Under the pieces are notes generated by a model. That model had not been told where the DNA came from and searched no databases. It was given only the letters and a program-made list of their open reading frames with translations. A stretch of DNA of 21,366 bases, taken from a virus. A program made the position numbers and the translations under genes. Shown piece by piece: positions 13,415-19,702 of the stretch. The stretch lies in the IMG/VR virus record IMGVR_UViG_3300021376_000425, positions 1 through 21,366 of that record. One strand, written 5' to 3'. Position 1 is the first letter of the stretch; every line of letters begins with the position of its first letter.

Positions 13415-14158
13415 ATGGAAGTTTATGATGAAAACCAGAATCCCTGGTTTACAAAAGATCGCTCAGAAACTGCATCAAACAGATATCCTACAAAAACTTT
13501 ACCAAACGGTATTGTTGTAGAAAATCCAGGACTTGGACTAAATATTTATAGAAACGTGTTTAATAAGGACGATGCCGACAGATATATTCAAATACTTGAA
13601 TCAAATTTAAATGGAAATTTATTTAAGCAGGATGGCACCCAAAGATATAGATGGTCTGAGGCACAAGTAACAAACTCAACAACTCCAATCAAAAGAGCAA
13701 GAGATGCTGTAGATTTTAAATATAAACAAGAAAATCTTGGACCACGAGATGCATCTAATGCTGAACTTATTGATTTGCATGAAGAGATTTATCAAAAATT
13801 AAAATTTTGCATAGATGATTATGCACGTTATTGGGGAATTAATGTTGTCTATTATGAAGCCTTTAATTTTGTAAAATATGAAGGTGAAGGCAAACACTTT
13901 AATATACACGCAGATCACGGTCCTGCTTACAATGCAACTGTATCTGCTGTTATATACATCAATGATGATTATGAGGGCGGAGAAATACAATTTCCAAGAC
14001 TAGACGGCTACACTCTTATTCCAAAAGTTGGAGATATTGCCGTTTTCCCATCTAACTACATTTATGAGCATGCATCTCTTCCAATGAAGAGCGGTACAAA
14101 GTATTGTGTCGTAATCATGACTGATATTAATGAGTTAGGTCATAAAGATGGGCGATGA
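13415..14158 (+). CDS. 2OG-Fe(II) oxygenase, prolyl 4-hydroxylase type (Lys anchor)
   Basis: The 247-residue protein starts after a GAAAGG Shine-Dalgarno. The catalytic core is in the C-terminal half: H165-A-D167 (NIHADHGPAYNATVSA), YINDDYEGGEIQFP, distal H219 (IYEHAS) and K229 in SGTKYCVV as the 2-oxoglutarate anchor. Lys in this place is typical of collagen and plant P4Hs. Its N-terminus contains PWFTKDRSETA, which resembles PWLTKDSKSAP in the next gene product. It overlaps that gene by 11 nt. It is most like the 14936 product, so the two are probably a duplicated pair. The substrate is unknown. Confidence 0.9.
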   Translation: MEVYDENQNPWFTKDRSETASNRYPTKTLPNGIVVENPGLGLNIYRNVFNKDDADRYIQILESNLNGNLFKQDGTQRYRWSEAQVTNSTTPIKRARDAVDFKYKQENLGPRDASNAELIDLHEEIYQKLKFCIDDYARYWGINVVYYEAFNFVKYEGEGKHFNIHADHGPAYNATVSAVIYINDDYEGGEIQFPRLDGYTLIPKVGDIAVFPSNYIYEHASLPMKSGTKYCVVIMTDINELGHKDGR

Positions 14159-14924
14159 GTACAATAAATTATTTTTTAAAACATATCGACCATGGTTAAC
14201 AAAAGATAGTAAATCCGCTCCAACTCCTACGCAAAAAGAAATACCAGATTGGTATAAAGATGCAGATAGATTTGCAAAAATGTCAAATGGAGAATATTAC
14301 AGAGCACCAAAAGAGGTTTGTCCATTTCCAAAACCTGGAACCACCGATGATTACGGAATGATTCCAACATGGAAAGCATGTCCAGCAATTTTAGATGCTT
14401 TTATAACAGGCTATGTTTTTAAAACTCCATGTGATCTTGTGTTTACTAAAAACAGTCACAATTCGTTAGATCTTAAAATAGATAACGTAATGTATAAAGA
14501 TTTTTGTGTATCTAGGCCACCAATGCCTCAGTTTAAACATCCTCAAGGATATTATAAAGATCATTTTGCCTGGATGCCAGACTGGGGAGTGAGACTGCCC
14601 GAAGGATATAGTGCATTATTTATGACACCAATGAATAGGTTCGATCTACCCTTTATGAATACTACTGGCGTGGTTGACTCAGACAAGGTTGAATTGCTTG
14701 GCAGTTTTCCATTTTTTATTATTGATGGGTGGGAAGGAACTATCCCAGCGGGAACGCCATATTTACAAATTCTTCCATTTAAAAGAGAAAATTGGGAGCA
14801 TGAACTTGATATTTTAGATTCATCAACAGTATATGCTAAAATAGTAGATAACGCAAATATTTATCGTCAGCCAGATGGCGGGGTATATAAAGATAAAGTT
14901 TGGACAAGAAGAGAATATAAGTAA
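14148..14924 (+). CDS. DUF6065-like protein of unknown function
   Basis: The 258-residue protein starts inside the previous gene. Motifs in order: YRPWLTKDSKSAP (13-25), CPFPKPG, IPTWKACPAILDAFITGY (about 83-100), PCDLVFTKN, DWGVRLPEGYSALFMTPMNRFDLPF (about 141-165), then EGTIPAGTPYLQILPFKRENW (about 195-215). A similar order of motifs occurs in the 15619 product (CFPVTQANVVGWN...FTWDG; ILTINPVNYFNDDF; AKTPIATIIPI), so the two appear distantly homologous. The family assignment rests on memory of DUF6065-type phage proteins and is tentative. The function is unknown. Placement between two oxygenases suggests a role in the same modification, for example as a partner or substrate-binding protein. 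Confidence 0.55.
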   Translation: MGDEYNKLFFKTYRPWLTKDSKSAPTPTQKEIPDWYKDADRFAKMSNGEYYRAPKEVCPFPKPGTTDDYGMIPTWKACPAILDAFITGYVFKTPCDLVFTKNSHNSLDLKIDNVMYKDFCVSRPPMPQFKHPQGYYKDHFAWMPDWGVRLPEGYSALFMTPMNRFDLPFMNTTGVVDSDKVELLGSFPFFIIDGWEGTIPAGTPYLQILPFKRENWEHELDILDSSTVYAKIVDNANIYRQPDGGVYKDKVWTRREYK

Positions 14925-14935
14925 AAGGAGATACT

Positions 14936-15619
14936 ATGTCAACTTGGACAGAAAAAGAAAACCTTGGAAATGGAATAACTTGTTATAGAGGTGTCATTAA
15001 AAAAGAATTTGATGTAATTAACAGACTAGAGAGTACTCTTGGTTCTGTTGCTGGATATGGAGAGTTATCTTCAGAGGGTAAAAGGTACCACTGGATGCCA
15101 GCATATGTTGGATATCAGCAGTTGATGCCAGACTATAGGGACTGTGTTGATTTTAAATTTAAAAAGACCGACATTGAGCCAGACAAAAGCGAGGACTCCC
15201 TAAAACTACAGGCACTGTGGCAAGACGTTTATGATGCTCAGGCAGTTGCTGTTGAAGATTATAGAAGAGATTATAACATTATGCCTTTGAAATATTGGGA
15301 GGCATTTAATTTTATAAAGTATGGTTCAGGTCAGCACTTTAAAGAACACCATGATCATGGATACTCCTATAATTGCACAGTTTCATTGGTTGCCTATGTT
15401 AATGATGATTATGATGGCGGAGAGTTATTTTTTAGATTGCAAAATTTAAATATTAAGCCAAAGGCTGGCGATCTATATGTTTTCCCATCAAACTATATGT
15501 ATCCACATCAAGCAATGCCAGTGCATTCTGGAACTAAGTATTCTATTGTTACAATGCTTGATTATAGCAAAAAGTATCATACCCCAGACATGTATGATCC
15601 AAAATGGGAAAAGGAATAA
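14936..15619 (+). CDS. 2OG-Fe(II) oxygenase, prolyl 4-hydroxylase type (Lys anchor)
   Basis: The 227-residue protein is preceded by AAAAGGAGATACT as Shine-Dalgarno. Iron ligands: H138-x-D140 (EHHDHGYSYNCTVS) and distal H191 (YPHQAM). The 2-oxoglutarate anchor is K201 in SGTKYSIV. The YVNDDYDGGELFF strand is present. YHWMPAYVGYQ and WEAFNFIKYGSGQHF parallel YRWSEAQVT and YEAFNFVKYEGEGKHF in the 13415 product, so these are close paralogues within the window. The stop overlaps the next start (TAATG). Confidence 0.9.
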   Translation: MSTWTEKENLGNGITCYRGVIKKEFDVINRLESTLGSVAGYGELSSEGKRYHWMPAYVGYQQLMPDYRDCVDFKFKKTDIEPDKSEDSLKLQALWQDVYDAQAVAVEDYRRDYNIMPLKYWEAFNFIKYGSGQHFKEHHDHGYSYNCTVSLVAYVNDDYDGGELFFRLQNLNIKPKAGDLYVFPSNYMYPHQAMPVHSGTKYSIVTMLDYSKKYHTPDMYDPKWEKE

Positions 15620-16326
15620 TGTTTAATATATCTGTAGAAAAAATGCAGGGCGGTATTTTTAAAATTGAGCCAATGTCTATTAAAAGAGATTGGATGGATT
15701 TAACATCAGAGAAACATGCATATAGATGTTTTCCAGTAACTCAAGCCAACGTAGTTGGTTGGAATATTTCTTGTATTGAAGATATAGTTTTTACCTGGGA
15801 TGGAGTTAATGATCAAACAGATCAACATGTTAAGATTACTGGTCCAGAAGGCTCGTATTCTGGCAGAGGTCAGTCATCTATAAGTTTAAACACTGGATTA
15901 GTTTTTAGAACAGATCCAGATATAAGCATTTTAACTATTAATCCAGTTAATTATTTTAATGATGATTTTGAAACAATGTCTAATTTAATAAGCACATCTT
16001 TTTATGATAATCCATTACCTTTAGCACTTAAGGCAAAAAAAGCAAATCAAGAAACTATTATAAAGGCTAAAACACCAATTGCAACAATTATTCCTATTTC
16101 TTTAACTAGCCTTAATAATACAACTATTGAGATTGTAGCCTACAGTGACCCAGATCGAAAGAGAGAACGAGCCAACATAAACTATGGTAATGCAGCACAA
16201 GTTATAAATTCATCTGGTGAGTGGACAGATTGGTATCGTGAGGGAATAGATGAAAAAGGTAACTTGATAGGATCTCATGAAGTTAAAACATTAAAGTTAG
16301 ATGTAGTAGATAGGTCAAATTTATAA
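15619..16326 (+). CDS. DUF6065-like protein of unknown function
   Basis: The start is set at the ATG at 15619, which forms TAATG with the previous stop and sits 4 nt after AAAAGGA. The ATG at 15604 would add five residues and lie further inside the upstream gene. The 235-residue product contains FKIEPMSIKRDWMDLTSEKHAYRCFPVTQANVVGWNISC, EDIVFTWDG, SILTINPVNYFND and KAKTPIATIIPISL, then a C-terminal YREGIDEKGNLIGSHEVKTLKL segment. I recall this pattern from DUF6065 proteins of marine phages; function unknown. Its similarity to the 14148 product is limited to a few ordered motifs. It is translationally coupled to both neighbours. Confidence 0.6.
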   Translation: MFNISVEKMQGGIFKIEPMSIKRDWMDLTSEKHAYRCFPVTQANVVGWNISCIEDIVFTWDGVNDQTDQHVKITGPEGSYSGRGQSSISLNTGLVFRTDPDISILTINPVNYFNDDFETMSNLISTSFYDNPLPLALKAKKANQETIIKAKTPIATIIPISLTSLNNTTIEIVAYSDPDRKRERANINYGNAAQVINSSGEWTDWYREGIDEKGNLIGSHEVKTLKLDVVDRSNL

Positions 16327-16790
16327 TGAGCGATCATTTAAAATCAAACCATACAGACATAGTAAATGAATATATTGCTAATGCAAAAGCACAAAAGGTA
16401 AATCATTATATTGTTACTGTATCTAGAGACGGAGAATTTCCTGTGCGATCTATTATTTCTTATGATAATGTTGTTGATGCAGTATCAGGATATGAAATGT
16501 ATCAGGATGCTGGATTTGCAAAATCTTATCTTACCGTATCTTTGTATGAGCCATCAGGAAAGGTAAATACAAAAGTATTAAAAAGAAATCAGGCTGGTGA
16601 TCCATCTTTTGTAAGGCAAAATTATATAGATGTTACCAATGCATTGTTACAAATTAAAAACAAATTATCTGAAAAAGATTTTGAGACTTTGTGCACCAAC
16701 ATAGGTACATCTTTTGGCAAGGATAATTGGAGATTTAATATTGAACGGTTTTTTGATAATTTAGGGATAGGATCAACCATACAGGGATAA
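16326..16790 (+). CDS. Hypothetical protein
   Basis: The 154-residue protein is translationally coupled to the previous gene by TAATG. It has a mixed alpha/beta look: VNHYIVTVSRDGEFPVRSIISYDNVVDAVSGYEMYQDAGFAKSYLTVSLYEPSGKVN in the first two thirds, then a helical charged tail (LLQIKNKLSEKDFETLCTNIGTSFGKDNWRFNIERFFDNL). There is no signal peptide, metal site or recognised family. Its place between the DUF6065-like gene and oxygenases is the only functional clue. Confidence 0.5.
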   Translation: MSDHLKSNHTDIVNEYIANAKAQKVNHYIVTVSRDGEFPVRSIISYDNVVDAVSGYEMYQDAGFAKSYLTVSLYEPSGKVNTKVLKRNQAGDPSFVRQNYIDVTNALLQIKNKLSEKDFETLCTNIGTSFGKDNWRFNIERFFDNLGIGSTIQG

Positions 16791-16800
16791 TGTATCCTAT
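16767..16800. other. Inverted repeat overlapping a promoter
   Basis: ATAGGAT at 16767-16773 and ATCCTAT at 16794-16800 form an imperfectly placed 7-bp inverted repeat with a 20-nt loop, ending just before the -10 at 16803. It could be an operator or a weak terminator of the preceding gene. The length is short enough to be chance. Confidence 0.3.
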
Positions 16801-16808
16801 GGTATAAT
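16800..16808 (+). promoter_or_regulatory. Extended -10 promoter, leaderless start at 16815
   Basis: TGGTATAAT ends exactly 6 nt before the ATG at 16815, matching the spacing at 6781 and 7440. No Shine-Dalgarno is present in the gap. Confidence 0.6.
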
Positions 16809-16814
16809 TTAAAT

Positions 16815-17570
16815 ATGAATCCACAAGAAGCCATAACCGTAGTAAGAAAACCGTCACTTACCCCTTCAGGATTTTTTGGAAGTGGCTCAGAAAATATAGT
16901 TGAATTAGAAAATTTTATGACATTAGAAGAAGTTGATTTTTTAGATAAGGCAGCAAGAAATATAACTATATGGGATGTTACCGAAAGCCATAAAAATGAA
17001 AACGGTACTGTAATTTATGATGCAGAATATTGGAAGGATAGGGTTGCAAGCGCACCGTCTCTTAACCAAAATGATCCATATATTGTTCCAGTTATAGTTC
17101 GTTTATTTAATAGACTGCAGCCAGTAATTGAAAAATTTTTTAGTGTAAAAGTTAAATCAACAGGACAGAGTATAGTAAAGTGGAACCCAGGACAATTCCA
17201 AATGCCTCATGCAGACAAAGAATTACACTCAGGTCCAGATGCTGGAACGTCTAATGATTTTCCAAATTATGATATATCAAGTTTATTTTATATCAATGAT
17301 GATTATGAAGGTGGAGAGTTATACTTTCCAAATCAAGGTATACAGTTTAAACCAAAGCGTGGCTCTGCATATTTTTTCCCAGGAGACATGAACTATGTTC
17401 ACGGAGTTACTAAAATTAAAAGTGGACTACGATATACTTGTCCATTTTTTTGGGAAATTTTAGAACATACTGGAGAAGTTAAACCAGACTTTAGTACAAA
17501 ATATCATAGAATTTTTCCTGACGATAAGTCAATAAGTGCTTGGGATCCAGACAATGGGATTAGGAGTTAG
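16815..17570 (+). CDS. 2OG-Fe(II) oxygenase, prolyl 4-hydroxylase type (Arg anchor)
   Basis: The 251-residue protein starts from a leaderless promoter. Iron ligands: H132-A-D134 (QMPHADKE) and distal H196 (YVHGVT). The 2-oxoglutarate anchor is R206 in SGLRYTCPFFW. The FYINDDYEGGELYFP strand is intact. An inserted loop follows the HxD motif (HSGPDAGTSNDFPNYD). The C-terminal extension (FSTKYHRIFPDDKSISAW) is unique among the copies. It is the first of three consecutive Arg-type oxygenases, with a 3-nt gap and an AGGAG Shine-Dalgarno to the next. Confidence 0.9.
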   Translation: MNPQEAITVVRKPSLTPSGFFGSGSENIVELENFMTLEEVDFLDKAARNITIWDVTESHKNENGTVIYDAEYWKDRVASAPSLNQNDPYIVPVIVRLFNRLQPVIEKFFSVKVKSTGQSIVKWNPGQFQMPHADKELHSGPDAGTSNDFPNYDISSLFYINDDYEGGELYFPNQGIQFKPKRGSAYFFPGDMNYVHGVTKIKSGLRYTCPFFWEILEHTGEVKPDFSTKYHRIFPDDKSISAWDPDNGIRS

Positions 17571-17573
17571 CAA

Positions 17574-18317
17574 ATGAACCTAGAAAATAAAAATAGATTA
17601 ACAAAAGATATAGTTGTTTATGAAAATTTTATTAATGCTGATACTGCTGCAAAACTTGTAAAAGTTTTAGATAAACACGCAGAACTTGGGTTGATTACCT
17701 GGATGCCTATATCTTTCTATGAGTCTTATTCTTCAGTCCTGCCACAAGACAATGATGAGCATGTAGAAAATGAAGGATTGCCAAGCGATATATTTTCACA
17801 AATAAAGCAAGGAATCATTAATGCTGTTGCAAGCGTTCATGACCTTGATCCTAAGATAATTTCTCAAATTGGGTATCATACTCAGAAATGGGAGCCAGGT
17901 GCCTATGCAAGGATTCACTCAGACAACACAGACGAGCATGGAAATTCTGGCGCATTTACTAGAAGCAGATATGCTGCTTTCTTATATTTAAATGATAATT
18001 TTGAAGGAGGACTATTACAATTTCCAGAACAAGAATTAAGTATTAAACCAAAGGTCGGTATGCTTGCTGCATTTGATGGGGGATTTAATAATATGCACGA
18101 AGTAACACTAATAGAAAGTGGAGTTAGATATACCATTGGTTCGTTCTGGGATGATAGAGAAGAAGATGCATACTCACAAGAGTTAAGAGACGCATGGGCA
18201 TTAGAAATGAAAGAAACAAGAGCAAAGCAAGAAGTAGAAAGAGCACAATGGCAAGAGTTATTGAAAAAGGGATATAAAATAGATCAAGAAGGTAAACAAT
18301 ATAGGGTGGAACAATAA
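17574..18317 (+). CDS. 2OG-Fe(II) oxygenase with C-terminal charged helix (Arg anchor)
   Basis: The 247-residue protein has iron ligands H115-S-D117 (YARIHSDNTD) and distal H175 (NMHEVT), with R185 in SGVRYTIG as 2-oxoglutarate anchor. FLYLNDNFEGGLLQFPE is the variant of the family strand. An extra charged helical tail (about 195-247, EEDAYSQELRDAWALEMKET...) is not seen in the other copies and may mediate oligomerisation or partner binding. ATG 17574 follows an AGGAG at 17563-17567. Confidence 0.87.
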   Translation: MNLENKNRLTKDIVVYENFINADTAAKLVKVLDKHAELGLITWMPISFYESYSSVLPQDNDEHVENEGLPSDIFSQIKQGIINAVASVHDLDPKIISQIGYHTQKWEPGAYARIHSDNTDEHGNSGAFTRSRYAAFLYLNDNFEGGLLQFPEQELSIKPKVGMLAAFDGGFNNMHEVTLIESGVRYTIGSFWDDREEDAYSQELRDAWALEMKETRAKQEVERAQWQELLKKGYKIDQEGKQYRVEQ

Positions 18318-18318
18318 T

Positions 18319-18975
18319 ATGCTATTTCTAGAACAAGAGTTTAAAGATAATGGATTTGAAGCAGAATCAACTTTTGAAGAAGTTCTTCTTGTTCGTAATT
18401 TTGCATCTAAAGATGAATTAAGTATGATACTTGATATTATTGAAAAAACACCCAACGATATTTGGTTTGAAGCATACAGAGCAAGTCTTGCTAGATTTTG
18501 TTTAGAAAAATTTGGTAGAGATGATGTAGAAAATTTAGTTGCAGAAGGCAAATATGAAATTACTAAAGATTGGGATGATAAAAATCTTGATATTAGTCAT
18601 AGCCCAGCATCTCGTCAATTGCAAGATAAAATGCATAAATTAATTGCAATAAATCATCCAGACTTAGAGTTAACTGGTTTTGCAACATTGCAAAGAATGC
18701 AAGAAGGCGTACAGTTAAAATCTCATACAGATCAACATACTGATCCGTCTATTAGATATGCTGCTATACTATACCTCAATGATGACTATACAGACGGCAC
18801 TCTATTTTTTAAAAATAAAGATATAGATTTACGTCCAAAGCCAGGAGAACTTCTTGTATTTCCAGGAAACGAAGAATACGAGCATGGAGTAAGGCATGTT
18901 GGTCCAGGACCAATAAGATACGTTCTTGTCGGTTTCATAAAAGTTAAAGGCTTTTATGAAAATAATAAATACTAA
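18319..18975 (+). CDS. 2OG-Fe(II) oxygenase (Arg anchor)
   Basis: The 218-residue protein begins 1 nt after the previous stop. Iron ligands: H136-T-D138 (LKSHTDQHTD) and distal H189 (EYEHGV). R200 in GPIRYVLVGF is the 2-oxoglutarate anchor. The LYLNDDYTDGTLFF strand has TDG in place of EGG. The N-terminal 100 residues are mostly helical and differ from the neighbours. The family is clear; the substrate is not. Confidence 0.87.
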   Translation: MLFLEQEFKDNGFEAESTFEEVLLVRNFASKDELSMILDIIEKTPNDIWFEAYRASLARFCLEKFGRDDVENLVAEGKYEITKDWDDKNLDISHSPASRQLQDKMHKLIAINHPDLELTGFATLQRMQEGVQLKSHTDQHTDPSIRYAAILYLNDDYTDGTLFFKNKDIDLRPKPGELLVFPGNEEYEHGVRHVGPGPIRYVLVGFIKVKGFYENNKY

Positions 18976-18985
18976 AGGAGTAATT

Positions 18986-19612
18986 ATGAAGAAAGAAATA
19001 TTAGAAGAAAAAGTTTACTATTACACAGATGTAATTGCAGATCCATATAAACTGGTTGATGCAATAGAAAAAGATAACCAGGATCCTTGGGGTGAATGGA
19101 TGGCATGTAGTGGAAAGCATTATGTTTATGGTACAGATAAAAATATCTCCAACTCCGAAGGTGTTGATGAAAAAAATGATTACATATATAAGACATTGCA
19201 AAAAGCATTTGATGATGTAGCAAGAGATTATGCAAAATCACAGGGTATAACAGAAGAGCCAAAGTTATTCCCAGTGTATCCAATTAAAAAGTATAGTGCG
19301 GGTACATTTATGGGAGCACATTTTGATCAACAGGAGGGCGATGGAAGACTTAAAGTTTCTTTTGTTATGTATCTTAATGATGACTACGAAGGCGGAGAAA
19401 TATCATTTACCCTAAGAGATCCAAATGGTCCAATTCAAGGTGGGGCTCCAGAATCTGATTTCTCAAAGGCTTTGCCTTCAACATTTAATTTTTATGTAAA
19501 GCCAAAAGCAGGAAGCATAATTGTGTTTCCTCCATCACCACCGTATCATCATACAGCGCACTTAGTTAAAAGTGGCTATAAGTATATGATTCCACAACAT
19601 TGGATTCACTAA
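18986..19612 (+). CDS. 2OG-Fe(II) oxygenase (Lys anchor)
   Basis: The start is set at the ATG at 18986, 5 nt after a strong AAAGGAG, rather than the in-frame ATG at 18956, which would overlap the previous gene by 20 nt. The 208-residue product has H112-F-D114 (GAHFDQQEGD), distal H189 (PPYHHTAHL), and K199 in SGYKYMIPQHW as the 2-oxoglutarate anchor. The strand MYLNDDYEGGEISFTL is intact. A Gly/Pro-rich loop (DPNGPIQGGAPESDFS) is inserted after it. It is the last oxygenase of the cluster, followed by a 90-bp gap with a hairpin and a promoter. Confidence 0.9.
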   Translation: MKKEILEEKVYYYTDVIADPYKLVDAIEKDNQDPWGEWMACSGKHYVYGTDKNISNSEGVDEKNDYIYKTLQKAFDDVARDYAKSQGITEEPKLFPVYPIKKYSAGTFMGAHFDQQEGDGRLKVSFVMYLNDDYEGGEISFTLRDPNGPIQGGAPESDFSKALPSTFNFYVKPKAGSIIVFPPSPPYHHTAHLVKSGYKYMIPQHWIH

Positions 19613-19636
19613 ACATTCAACCTCAATAATAACATT

Positions 19637-19661
19637 AGAGTTTTATAAAAATAAAAACTCT
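19637..19661 (+). terminator. A+T-rich hairpin at the end of the oxygenase cluster
   Basis: AGAGTTTT / AAAACTCT form an 8-bp stem with a 9-nt loop, 24 nt after the stop of the last oxygenase. No T run follows, so termination is plausible but unproven. It adjoins the promoter at 19661. Confidence 0.4.
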
Positions 19662-19669
19662 GGTATACT
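19661..19669 (+). promoter_or_regulatory. Extended -10 promoter for the ribonucleotide reductase gene
   Basis: TGGTATACT is followed by a roughly 33-nt leader with a TAGGAG Shine-Dalgarno 7 nt before the ATG at 19703. No -35 is visible. A separate promoter fits a separate (metabolic) expression class. Confidence 0.5.
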
Positions 19670-19702
19670 TTGACAGTAACGGTTTTCAATTAGGAGAAAT
19701 AC

